A stretch of 49,173 nt of DNA from JBGZFC01 sp964346495 (GTDB lineage: Bacteria > Bacteroidota > Bacteroidia > Bacteroidales > Dysgonomonadaceae): the NCBI GenBank assembly GCA_964346495.1, contig CAYFUW010000004.1, positions 1-49,173 on the forward strand, in the 5' to 3' direction. Shown here one piece after another: positions 10,131 to 18,431 of the stretch. A program made the translations under genes and the position numbers. Position 1 is the stretch's first letter. Each line of letters starts with the position of its first letter. The notes beneath the pieces are model-generated. The model was given only the letters and a program-made list of their open reading frames with translations, was not told the origin of the DNA and searched no databases.

Positions 10131-11546
10131 TTACATGCGTCTGCTTCTTTTCTTGGTAGCTTGTTCCTGTTTTTTCTCTTTGTTCTCCTGTTTGGCTTGC
10201 TGCTTTTCGTCCGGTTGTGTTTGCCCGCTTTTTAGCGGTTCTTTTACGTTTTTGGTAGCTTCGTTGGTTTTGCCTTCATTGTTTACAGCCACTTGGGTTT
10301 TGTTTTCTTCGGCAACGGATTCTACTTTTCCTTCTTTCTTGTCGGGATTCCATCTGTAAAAACGTGGACGGTTTTCATCTTTATCAAAACGCACATAGGC
10401 ATTGAACGGCTGTCCTTCTTTATCCACCATATTTTTCAGGTAAAGGGTTTTCCCGTCAGAAAGTGCTTTTTGCTGTTTCTCCGAGAGAGAAAGTCCGCAA
10501 ATAGTTCCGGCAATACCGTATTTATTTTCAGGCTTTTGTTCCGGCGAAAGACGTTCTTTAAACGACCTGTTGTTGTCAAAAATAAACTCGATGCCTCTAC
10601 GTTCTGCATTTACTTGAAGCGTTGCATCAAACGGTTTCCCGTTTCGAGAAAGCATTCCTTCCACTTTCACGGCTTTTCCTTCGCTTAAATCTTTATGCTG
10701 TTCGGAAGTGAGTTCCACACCTTTTATCTCTCGTGGAATATTTATCCGGTCAGCTTTCAAGGCGATAACTTCGTTGGTTTGTGGGTCAATAGAGATATAG
10801 GCTTTAAACGGTTCTCCGTTTTTAGGAGTGAGTTCCACCAGTTTTCCTAAATTTCCGTTTTGGAGCAGTGTTTCTTTATCTTCTTCACTGAAACGGTAGC
10901 CCATATAGGGAAAATCCAATTGCGGCTCTTTTCGTAAAGTGTGAATGGCTAAACCAAGTTTACCGTCTTCATCATGTCGAAGTGCGACACGAGCTTCGGT
11001 GTAGATGGTGGTATCGCCAAAAGGAATGGCGATGGATAAAAGATTGGACTTTTGCCAATTCAGCACCTTTTCCAAATCGCCCGATTGTTCCAACTTTTCT
11101 TTGGATAACCCGATGCGTTCCATCTCTTTCCAATCAACATCATCGGGATGAATGGCGGTTGGTTTTTGTGTGGGTGCGAAATCGTCTGCGGTTACTCTTA
11201 CGGCATCAAGAGCAGATTTGTTGGCAGGAGTATCTCGGTTTTCCAACATTTTTTTGAGTACACCTACCGATTCTTCCACTTTATCTGCTAACAGTTGATA
11301 AACGCCCGTATGGGACGGGTCTTTAAATTGTTGGCTAAGGTTGGAAAAGAAGTTTTGCAACATACTGTCGTTCTTCTTGAACTTCATAAAAGCATTGCTG
11401 TTGCTGTCCAACGGCTCTACGGTATTGATTTTACCGTTTTTGTCAATGGATGACACCACGGATAGTTTGCCGGCTTCATCGGCAGATTTGGTTTGACTGC
11501 GGTCTTCGAGTACGAGAACGTAGTTGTCTGAATTGTTTGTTTCCAT
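10131..11546 (-). CDS. DUF4099/DUF3945 domain protein of conjugative elements
   Basis: This 471-residue protein has no signal peptide. The N-terminal ~150 residues (starting ETNNSDNYVLVLEDRSQ) are DUF4099-like. Three related ~55-residue DUF3945-type repeats follow: FSEEDKETLLQNG..., LTSEQHKDLSEGK... and LSEKQQKALSDGK.... The last ~70 residues are a highly charged, Lys/Glu/Gln-rich tail. Such proteins are common on Bacteroidetes conjugative elements next to topB. Their biochemical function is not established. The third repeat closely resembles the C-terminal end of the neighbouring topoisomerase III, which suggests a common nucleic-acid or protein partner. A decayed paralogue lies immediately upstream at 11620-12580. 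Confidence 0.8.
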   Translation of the reverse strand: METNNSDNYVLVLEDRSQTKSADEAGKLSVVSSIDKNGKINTVEPLDSNSNAFMKFKKNDSMLQNFFSNLSQQFKDPSHTGVYQLLADKVEESVGVLKKMLENRDTPANKSALDAVRVTADDFAPTQKPTAIHPDDVDWKEMERIGLSKEKLEQSGDLEKVLNWQKSNLLSIAIPFGDTTIYTEARVALRHDEDGKLGLAIHTLRKEPQLDFPYMGYRFSEEDKETLLQNGNLGKLVELTPKNGEPFKAYISIDPQTNEVIALKADRINIPREIKGVELTSEQHKDLSEGKAVKVEGMLSRNGKPFDATLQVNAERRGIEFIFDNNRSFKERLSPEQKPENKYGIAGTICGLSLSEKQQKALSDGKTLYLKNMVDKEGQPFNAYVRFDKDENRPRFYRWNPDKKEGKVESVAEENKTQVAVNNEGKTNEATKNVKEPLKSGQTQPDEKQQAKQENKEKKQEQATKKRSRRM

Positions 11547-11619
11547 ATTATTTGCTTTTTAAGGTTTACAAAACAAAAATATGGAGATTTTTTATGAGTG
11601 GGATATGTGGATGGATAAG

Positions 11620-12580
11620 GATTTCTTTAAGTGGAAAGAAAGGGAAATGTCAAACTATAAGGTTTAAAATACATTGCCAAAATTACTATTGCAACACGTC
11701 CCTTAAATCCACAACTATTGTTAATGAACTCAATGTCTTTCTTCTCGTCATTGACCTGAAGCGTGGCATCAGAGGTTTTTCCGTTCTTATCGGTCATTTC
11801 TTTCACCTTCACGGCTTTGCCTTCCACAAGGTCTTTGTATTGGGCATCAGAGAACGGTTCTCCGTTCTTGGGAGTCACATCAATCGTCTTGCCCAGATTA
11901 TTTGTTGTAGAGAGGAGTTGTTCCTTCTCTTCTATAGAAAACTTGTAACCTATACTAGGAATAGTCCAGTTATGGTTATTTACGCATGGAGTGGACAGCC
12001 AAACCAATGTTGCCGTTGTCGTCCGTGCAGAAAACAAGATGGGTTTCAGCGTAGATGGTAGTATTACCTACGGGTACTGCAATCGTCACAAGGTTGCTCT
12101 TCTGCCAGTTGAGCGTTTTTCCGGTTCTCCACTCAGCTCCAATCGTTCACGGGATAGTCCCAGACTGTCAAATATATTCCAATCCACCTTGTCGTCGGGG
12201 TCGATGACGGTAACACTCTTCTGTTGGGGCAGAAAGTCTTCAACTATATCTTATCTTTGCCAATTGTTCCTGCGTTTCGGGCTTCTCTCGGCTTTGAAGC
12301 ATCGCGCGGAGATTATCCACGCCTTACTCATCATGTTATGGGACAAGACCTTGTAGGGTACAAAGCAGGTCGGGTCATTGAACTGCTTGAGGAAGTTGGT
12401 CATGAATTTCTTTAGCAGTTCGTCCTTGCTGTTGAACTTCAGGAAAGCCGCCTGATATGCTTCTTTTGCTTCTGCTGTTTTGAGGTCGCCTGTTTCGTCA
12501 ATCCCGGAAATAAAGGAGAGTTTACCTGCCTTCTGTCCGTTATTCCAATACCAATACGTAGTTGTTATTGTTGTTCTATA
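11620..12580 (-). pseudogene. Decayed second copy of the DUF4099/DUF3945 gene
   Basis: Translating the minus strand piecewise gives recognisable fragments of the neighbouring protein in order. They are NNYVLVLE near 12550; GKLSFISGIDETGDLKTAEA near 12520-12460; a KFNSKDELLKKFMTNFLKQF segment near 12420; and, at 11627-11970, a DUF3945-type part with the FSIEEKEQLLS, NGEPFSDAQYKDLVEGK and ATLQV motifs. The start codon appears as ATA at 12578-12580, there is a frameshift with a stop right after YVLVLE, and there are further shifts near 12240-12300. The plus-strand frames over this stretch are shadows. The decay was therefore well advanced, with an IS1595-type transposase gene just beyond it. Confidence 0.85.
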
Positions 12581-12628
12581 TCAAAAAAACTTATATTTTT
12601 CTGATTAAATAATTGTATATCAAAAAAA
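12578..12628. repeat. 13-bp direct repeat between decayed gene and transposase
   Basis: TATATCAAAAAAA occurs at 12578-12590 and 12616-12628. The surrounding spacer (12581-12756) is very AT-rich with no gene. The copies may be incidental, or may mark the edge of the insertion sequence. I could not define the IS inverted repeats by eye. Confidence 0.3.
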
Positions 12629-12756
12629 TAAAGGAATAAAATAGGCGTCTTACAAGGCTGAGATGATACAGGATATGATGAGAAGTATCGGGAAAATGAA
12701 ATTTTTTCGGAATTCCTTTGGGTTTTCTTTGTTTGTCTGATTATAAAAGATAATGA

Positions 12757-13710
12757 TTATCCGCAATAGTTCCTATTATAAATTCTTGATTTGAAATCGG
12801 GCGTGTAAGTGAGGGCAGCTACCAGAAGCCTGTCAAACTGCTTCTCACCGAAATAACGCCTGTTGAACTTGTAACAGAACTGATTTAGATAATATTGTAA
12901 ATATTCGGGTTTCATTTTGTAATATACGCCCAATAATTGTCGCTTGGCATTACTTATTGCCGTATGGACCCAGGGCAGGACACTGGGGAGCTCCTTGGGT
13001 GGGATGACAGATGCCGTATGCGAATGGACATGTTCTTTTAATTGTGTATAGGAAGTCGAATCATCGGTGGTTAAATCCGCCGTGTTCTCGATGTGTTCTT
13101 TGACATTCTTTGTGATTGTATCGGACTTCAAATCGTTGATTACTTTCATTTTCAGGTATCTGACCTTCTTTGGTTTTTTGCCTGCTTTTGGGCTTTCAAC
13201 TGTTTTGCTTTCAGCCATTACCAATACTTTGGTTTTTTTCTGACTGCCGCGGCCGCGTTTCAACGGTTTATCCCTGTCTTCAAGGGATATTTCCGTGGAA
13301 AAGAAGGCATCGTCCAGCTCGATGGCACCTTCAAGAGTGTACTCATCATCACGCTTGCCCATCACGTCACGCAGCTTATTGACCATTTCCCATATGGGCT
13401 GATAACGCTTGTGCCCCAGCTGGCGCTGCAGCTCTGCCGCGGAAAAGGAGCCCTTGGTCGCCGTGAGCAGGTGCATGGCCACGAACCAGTAACGGTAAGG
13501 CAGGTTGGAGTGTTGCATGACAGTGCCTGAACGCAAGGTTTGGCGGGCATGGCAACGCTTGCATTCGTAGGCTTGTTTGTTTTGAAGCCAGTAATGTTCT
13601 TTACAATTACAATGACGACAAGTTATACCCATTTGGTCTCTTAGTTCTTTGAATTTTTTCCGACAGGACTCCTCATCGGGGTAATTTATGGCAAAATCCA
13701 GGATATTCAT
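12757..13710 (-). CDS. IS1595-family transposase
   Basis: I use the ATG at 13710 (MNILDFAINYPDEE, 317 residues). The longer frame to 13773 adds a poorly conserved AT-rich leader. Seen: an N-terminal zinc ribbon (CRHC...CKRC) and a helix-turn-helix-like segment. A DDE-type ISXO2-like catalytic core follows, with IELDDAFF as the first acidic motif, TTDDS as the second, and VHTAISNAKRQLLGVYYKM around the third conserved position. These are features of IS1595-family transposases. The frame is intact, so the element may still be mobile. GC content in its middle is higher than in the neighbouring genes, consistent with separate acquisition. No clear terminal inverted repeats were found. Confidence 0.85.
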   Translation of the reverse strand: MNILDFAINYPDEESCRKKFKELRDQMGITCRHCNCKEHYWLQNKQAYECKRCHARQTLRSGTVMQHSNLPYRYWFVAMHLLTATKGSFSAAELQRQLGHKRYQPIWEMVNKLRDVMGKRDDEYTLEGAIELDDAFFSTEISLEDRDKPLKRGRGSQKKTKVLVMAESKTVESPKAGKKPKKVRYLKMKVINDLKSDTITKNVKEHIENTADLTTDDSTSYTQLKEHVHSHTASVIPPKELPSVLPWVHTAISNAKRQLLGVYYKMKPEYLQYYLNQFCYKFNRRYFGEKQFDRLLVAALTYTPDFKSRIYNRNYCG

Positions 13711-13763
13711 AGCTCGAATTATTTTATTGTTGTTGATGTAAATATAATGAATATCAATGAATT

Positions 13764-14036
13764 GTGCAAACATTTTTTGAAACTTATTTAGTCGTTCCTG
13801 TAAAGGGTAATACTGTATATTATATTGCCAATCTTGAATCCGATATTACATCAGATGATCTTTCGTACACAGATATTATAGAAATGAAGCAAGATATTCT
13901 CGAAGGATTAGAAGAAACATTAGTTAGTGTTCATAAAAAAGAAATGGCGCAAAAAGGTATACGTTTAATCTATATATACAAGAATAACAATGGCGACGAG
14001 TTTGCTAGAGTTGAAATTACATCAGATGATTTTTGA
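13764..14036 (+). CDS. Hypothetical small acidic protein beside the transposase
   Basis: This 90-residue frame starts at a GTG whose first codons overlap the far end of the transposase leader. The part from residue ~26 onward (ESDITSDDLSYTDIIEMKQDILEG) looks protein-like and acidic, and the C-terminus (RVEITSDDF) echoes the ITSDD motif. I do not recognise a family. It might be a passenger of the insertion sequence or the 3' part of a gene it interrupted. Its strand is opposite to the mob genes next to it. The 131 bp between its stop and the mobC stop hold no gene that I can support. Confidence 0.35.
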   Translation: MQTFFETYLVVPVKGNTVYYIANLESDITSDDLSYTDIIEMKQDILEGLEETLVSVHKKEMAQKGIRLIYIYKNNNGDEFARVEITSDDF

Positions 14037-14167
14037 TATAGCTACCGGGAGTTTGTACAATCTGGAGTTATAGCAAAATCCACTTATCATTGTTTGCGAA
14101 ATTAGGTGATGAGTAGTTCCTAAAAAGAACTAGACTATCAAACTTACTGATGTTTGGTTAGGTACTG

Positions 14168-16171
14168 TCACTCCTTTAAAAGATGAGAAAGATTTGGAGA
14201 TGTCTTAATCCTGTCAATCTCAACAGCCACAAGGTTTAGTACTTCATGTTTTACACGCTTATAGTTGGTATCAATAGTCTCTTTGAGATTATCGGAGCCA
14301 TACTCATTTGTAAAGTTCGCTATCATGGGTATGGGTTGGTAGGCTTTCATTTCGGCAGTTATTTTGCTACTATCCACCACAATCTCTGCATGAAAAATCT
14401 TTTGTTCAATACGCTCATCAAAGTTATCCGATACTGCACCCACAAACATTCCCTGCGAAAGATTACTGATTTTACTTGCCGGGATAAGACTGTCCATTTG
14501 CGTGGAAATAGACGTAGATTTGTCTTGACGGTTAATGGTCATTGATTGCCGTTTCTGCAACACTTTTCCGAAACGTTCAGATAGAGTTTTAGCGGTTTCA
14601 CCAACCACTTGACCCGAAAAGATATTGCCGACCGTATTTTGAATAACTTTACTCTCCTTGTCGCCGTAATCGCGTGTCAATTGCGAGTAATCCTGAAATC
14701 CCAAACATATAGCCACTTTATTACTTCGTGCCGTGGCAATCAAATTGTCTAATCCACGAAAATAGATTGTCGGCAACTCATCAATAATAACAGAACTTTT
14801 CAACTGCCCTTTCTTGTTAATCAACTTGGCAATTCTCGAATTATACAATCCCAACGCCGCCGAATAGATATTTTGCCTGTCGGGATTATTGCCCACACAA
14901 AGTATTTTCGGCTCTTTCGGGTTATTAATATCCAACGAAAAGTCATCGCCCGTCATTACCCAATAGAGAGCAGGCGAAATCATTCTCGATAAAGGTATTT
15001 TTGCCGATGCAATCTGTCCCTGTAATTGGTCTTGTGCACCGCCTTCCCACGCATCCATAAATGGCGAAAGGTAGTTGGCAAGTTCATCGTAGGAAGTGAG
15101 TATAGGAAATATCTGTGCGTAGGGACGGTTCAGGAACTCTATGACATGAGGAAAAGTGCAGTATTTACCGTTTTTATAGATTTTCAAATACCAAATAATG
15201 GCAGCCAATAAAATAATCGGACTTTCCACAAAGAAATCACCCTGTTTCTGTATCCACGTTTTGTTCAGGTTCAGCATAATCGTATAAGCACTCTCATACG
15301 CATCCGAAATATCGGTCATAAACTGCGGATTTATCGGGTTACATCGATGGCTTTTGCGCGGATTATCGAAGTTAATCACGTAAAACTTCGGTGGCACTTC
15401 ATACTTATCAATATGTTTCAGCAGATGATTGTAAGCAATGGTAGAAAGGTCGTCGAACTTAAAATCGTAGATATACATCGAAAAGCCTTTTTCGATTTGT
15501 TGCTTGATGTAGTTGTTAACCACTGCATACGATTTCCCCGAGCCGGGTGTTCCTAAAACAATAGTCGCCCGAAACGGATTTACCACATTAATCCAACCGT
15601 TGTTCCACTTCTTTTTATAGTAAAATCGCGTAGGTAGGTTGACCGAATATTCGTTTTCCATCAATCGGGTTTCCTGCATAAAACTCTCATTTTCGGTATT
15701 GAACACATCATCCATCAGGTTGTTTTTCAAAAGGCGACTAATCCAAAGTCCTGCCATCAACAGACAAATATAACCTGCCGAAATTGTAAAAATATACCAT
15801 ACTGCAATACCTGTTTTGGCAATTGGTAACACCAATATCCAAAAATTCAGAAAAAACAGCACAATCCCGAAACCCAACACAATCCAAATTTTCGTCCACG
15901 TGATTTTCTCGGTTTTTACACCTTTTGTTCCCAAACAGGATAAAGCTAAAAACAGCACTGAAAAGAATTTCGTAATCAGCGGATGTTTGTACAATCCTGC
16001 CGTTCGATGAAAATTCATCAAAATTCTGTCTAATACACCAATCGTTACGCTCCATTCCCGGAACGTTTCGTAGCAATACCAATAACAGTGAATTACCACA
16101 AATAAAATACTCACGGCTCGCATAAATTCCATTGTTTTGGCGAGTCCCCTTAAATCGTCTTCTTGTTGCAT
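14168..16171 (-). CDS. mobC: Type IV secretion coupling protein MobC (TraG/VirD4-like)
   Basis: This 667-residue inner-membrane ATPase is predicted to bring the relaxase-DNA complex to the secretion channel. The first ~150 residues contain several hydrophobic membrane segments. Walker A GTPGSGKS is near residue 208 and Walker B (VIIDELP) near 462, followed by IATARSNKVAICLGFQDYSQL, a segment characteristic of VirD4/TraG-type proteins. It is the last gene of the mobA-mobB-mobC operon, 6 bp after mobB. The Bacteroides literature uses the name MobC for this coupling protein. Confidence 0.9.
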   Translation of the reverse strand: MQQEDDLRGLAKTMEFMRAVSILFVVIHCYWYCYETFREWSVTIGVLDRILMNFHRTAGLYKHPLITKFFSVLFLALSCLGTKGVKTEKITWTKIWIVLGFGIVLFFLNFWILVLPIAKTGIAVWYIFTISAGYICLLMAGLWISRLLKNNLMDDVFNTENESFMQETRLMENEYSVNLPTRFYYKKKWNNGWINVVNPFRATIVLGTPGSGKSYAVVNNYIKQQIEKGFSMYIYDFKFDDLSTIAYNHLLKHIDKYEVPPKFYVINFDNPRKSHRCNPINPQFMTDISDAYESAYTIMLNLNKTWIQKQGDFFVESPIILLAAIIWYLKIYKNGKYCTFPHVIEFLNRPYAQIFPILTSYDELANYLSPFMDAWEGGAQDQLQGQIASAKIPLSRMISPALYWVMTGDDFSLDINNPKEPKILCVGNNPDRQNIYSAALGLYNSRIAKLINKKGQLKSSVIIDELPTIYFRGLDNLIATARSNKVAICLGFQDYSQLTRDYGDKESKVIQNTVGNIFSGQVVGETAKTLSERFGKVLQKRQSMTINRQDKSTSISTQMDSLIPASKISNLSQGMFVGAVSDNFDERIEQKIFHAEIVVDSSKITAEMKAYQPIPMIANFTNEYGSDNLKETIDTNYKRVKHEVLNLVAVEIDRIKTSPNLSHLLKE

Positions 16172-16177
16172 AAAGCC

Positions 16178-17464
16178 TTATAGTTTTCTTCTTTTTCTGT
16201 TGATTTTCAGTTTTCCGTATTTGTTTCTCAACTTACGTTGAAAAGCCAACTCTTTGTAATCGATACCGTGAATGGTAATCGGCAAATCACTGTTTTCGGA
16301 AAACTCTTCGTAAAATTGTTCTTCTTCGATTGCTTGATTCGCAGAAAGTTCTTTTTCTGTATTGATTTGTTTCGCTGTATCAATCTCTTGTGTAGAATAG
16401 TCTAAAAACGGATTTTTTCCGTTTGTAAAGTAGTCGTTAAACACGTTAGCCGAATAGCCTTTGCCCAATCGTGAACCATTAGCAACCACACCCAACTCAT
16501 CCGAAAGAAACGTAACACCGTAAATTCGTCCTTCTTCGTTTTGACGAAAAACCACATCAATACCGTGAGCCTTCATTGCTGTCAAAAATTGCTCTTTATC
16601 AGGCGAATTTTTCATAGTTTCAATAATCGCATTGCGAAACAAAGGAGCTTTCTCTTTGATAACCGCTTTCGATTTTTCAAAATGACGTGAAACAGCACTA
16701 AATCCCGTTCCACGACCGATTTTACTCGCGTGCAAAGGCGACATTAACTTATTTCCGTCTTTGTCAGTTATGGCATAGACCAAGCCGTCGTACTGTTTAC
16801 CTTTGTATTCCTTTCGTACTTCTTCCACGGAAATATTGTATCGGGATAAAATCAAATTCATCTCGCCGAGCGACTGAAAAGCGTATCGTTTCAGCACCGC
16901 CCGAACCACATCGGAAATCTGTTCACGAACATTCCCATTATTTATATCAGCCGATTTAATTTCCTTTACGGCAATATCTTTTTGTGGTTTTTTACGATTT
17001 CCGCTCGGTATTAAACCGTATTTCAGTTCCAAATCATCGGTTATTTTCTTGCTTCGCCTGCCTTCAAAAGCGTGTGGAAGTTTTTTTCCGAAACTATCTA
17101 CCCGAAGCGACACAATATGAATATGTTCACGAGCAATATCGTTGTGCTTAAACACGATGAAAGGCTGATTTCCATAACCCATTCGTACCATATATTCCGA
17201 AGCGATATTTTGTAATTGTTGGTCTGTCAATACATCATCCGGGTGCGGATTAATTGAGCAATGAAATACAGGCTTTTTGGTGTGAATACCCGACGGCAAA
17301 CGCTTTTCCATATCTGCCAATGCTCGAAACAAGTCTGTTTTGCCGTTCTCGTCCACGCTCATAAGCGAAGTAAGAATAACCGAAGCCGTTCCCGCTTTTA
17401 CCTTGGCGAAGTTGTATTCCAATACATTTTTCAGGCTAATCGGAGCAGTTATTTCGGCAACCAT
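16178..17464 (-). CDS. mobB: Relaxase MobB
   Basis: This 428-residue relaxase/mobilisation nuclease is predicted to nick at oriT and stay bound to the transferred strand. Seen: FHCSINPHPDD near 67-77, a conserved FKHNDIAREHIHIVSLRV block with the metal-binding HxH at 114-116, and a polar C-terminal region. This pattern fits the MOBP-like relaxases of Bacteroidetes elements. Its ATG lies 16 bp inside the mobA reading frame, so the two are translationally linked. The candidate oriT hairpins are upstream of mobA. Confidence 0.9.
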   Translation of the reverse strand: MVAEITAPISLKNVLEYNFAKVKAGTASVILTSLMSVDENGKTDLFRALADMEKRLPSGIHTKKPVFHCSINPHPDDVLTDQQLQNIASEYMVRMGYGNQPFIVFKHNDIAREHIHIVSLRVDSFGKKLPHAFEGRRSKKITDDLELKYGLIPSGNRKKPQKDIAVKEIKSADINNGNVREQISDVVRAVLKRYAFQSLGEMNLILSRYNISVEEVRKEYKGKQYDGLVYAITDKDGNKLMSPLHASKIGRGTGFSAVSRHFEKSKAVIKEKAPLFRNAIIETMKNSPDKEQFLTAMKAHGIDVVFRQNEEGRIYGVTFLSDELGVVANGSRLGKGYSANVFNDYFTNGKNPFLDYSTQEIDTAKQINTEKELSANQAIEEEQFYEEFSENSDLPITIHGIDYKELAFQRKLRNKYGKLKINRKRRKL

Positions 17465-17847
17465 TTCACACTAAATTCTTCGGTTAAACGAATGCTCTCT
17501 TCCAAAAGCGATGTGGTTTTCTCTTGATAGGTTTCCAATTTTGCCAATAAAATACGAGCGGTATTTATCGAATGATAAACGTTAATCGAGCGGACAGCCT
17601 GATTATACAGCACACCTATTTTACGAATTTGAGCATTGATATGGGTCAATCGCACGTAAAAATCGACGGCGGAAGCATCGTGAGAAATCACTCGAAAAGG
17701 CGTTTGAAAAATCCGATGACGGATAAAATCCGACTTGCTTTTCGCACCTGACCGCTCGAACAGGTCGAGAAATCGGGCATTGTCCCTTTCGTTCAATCGC
17801 AAATAATAGCGGAACGATGTATTGTTCTCAATCTCTTGTTTTTTCAT
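17449..17847 (-). CDS. mobA: Mobilisation accessory protein MobA
   Basis: This 132-residue basic protein resembles relaxosome accessory proteins. An N-terminal ribbon-helix-helix-like stretch (SFRYYLRLNERDNARFLDLF, then SKSDFIRHRIF) is followed by a helical region (DFYVRLTHINAQIRKIGVLYNQAV) typical of MobA/MobC-type oriT-binding proteins. It is first in the mob operon and overlaps mobB. An AACCTAAATCTA motif sits just before its start. The hairpin cluster at 17898-18020 is its likely binding region. Confidence 0.85.
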   Translation of the reverse strand: MKKQEIENNTSFRYYLRLNERDNARFLDLFERSGAKSKSDFIRHRIFQTPFRVISHDASAVDFYVRLTHINAQIRKIGVLYNQAVRSINVYHSINTARILLAKLETYQEKTTSLLEESIRLTEEFSVKWLPK

Positions 17848-17897
17848 TATTGTATAGATTTAGGTTTTAGCTTACGACTTTGGAGTTAGCTTCACAT

Positions 17898-18020
17898 CCC
17901 CGCACCGGGGCAAGGGACTTTTGTCGGCTAAGCATCGCGTTGTCGGACAAAAGTACACCTTGCCGAATTAAACGTATTGAAAAGCTATCAAGGCAGTCGG
18001 AATTTATGCGATGACTGCCT
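17898..18020. other. Candidate oriT region with three hairpins
   Basis: Three perfect inverted repeats follow one another in the mobA-traA spacer. They are CCCCG/CGGGG (17898-17910, 3-nt loop); ACTTTTGTC/GACAAAAGT (17917-17925 with 17946-17954, extended by CAAGG/CCTTG on the outside); and AGGCAGTC/GACTGCCT (17991-17998 with 18013-18020). oriT of Bacteroides mobile elements usually lies beside the mob genes, and relaxases bind inverted repeats next to nic. The nick position cannot be read from the sequence. No gene lies between 17848 and 18431. Confidence 0.6.
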
Positions 18021-18189
18021 AAAAACAGCTGCTCAGAAACGATGTGAACTTATCCGATGCAAAGTTACGTCGCTATTTTGTAGCAACAGGCAGCTTTGTT
18101 TCCATCCAAAGAAAGCCTAAGAAAGCGTAGTCAATCGAAGCCTTGTTTTTGCTCTATTATCGCTTTTCTTTGTGTAAGAATAAAGAAAA

Positions 18190-18420
18190 ACATAAGAGAA
18201 TAAATGAACAAAAGAGTGAATATAAGAGTACATACGATATTTTCTTTGTGCAATAATGCTTTTGTGCAATTATGCATGCACAAAATAATGCAGTTATGCA
18301 ATAATGCAAGCACACAATAAAGAATACATAAACAAAAGAATAAAAGAGTGAATGCGATAATTCAAGAACGCATATAGAAAAAAGAGCAATAATAAAATCA
18401 AGAATACATAAATCATTAAA
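18190..18420. repeat. AT-rich short-repeat region upstream of traA
   Basis: The stretch repeats a few words. AAAGAGTGAAT recurs near 18212 and 18344. Variants of TGCAATAATGC or TTATGCA recur at 18249-18259, 18264-18281 (a near-palindrome bounded by GTGCA/TGCAC) and 18285-18313. AGAATACATAAA occurs near 18321 and 18400. Clustered repeats before an operon suggest binding sites for a regulator or for the ParA-like TraA system. A 60-residue minus-strand frame here (18131-18313) is built from the repeats and is not a credible gene. Confidence 0.45.
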
Positions 18421-18431
18421 AACAGAAAATT

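Noticed and set aside
11450..12356. Plus-strand frames of 203 and 121 residues over the decayed DUF3945 copy
   Set aside because: The minus strand shows clear remnants of the paralogue here; the plus frames are shadows.
13093..13530. Plus-strand 145-residue frame opposite the transposase
   Set aside because: Low-complexity antisense of the IS1595 transposase catalytic core.
12590..14170. Terminal inverted repeats of the IS1595 element
   Set aside because: I scanned both flanks by eye and found no convincing matching pair, so element limits are not given.
18131..18313. 60-residue minus frame upstream of traA
   Set aside because: Made of the TGCA-type repeats; composition is not protein-like.
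18190..18420. CRISPR array
   Set aside because: Repeats are short, imperfect and irregularly spaced, and no cas genes are present in the window.
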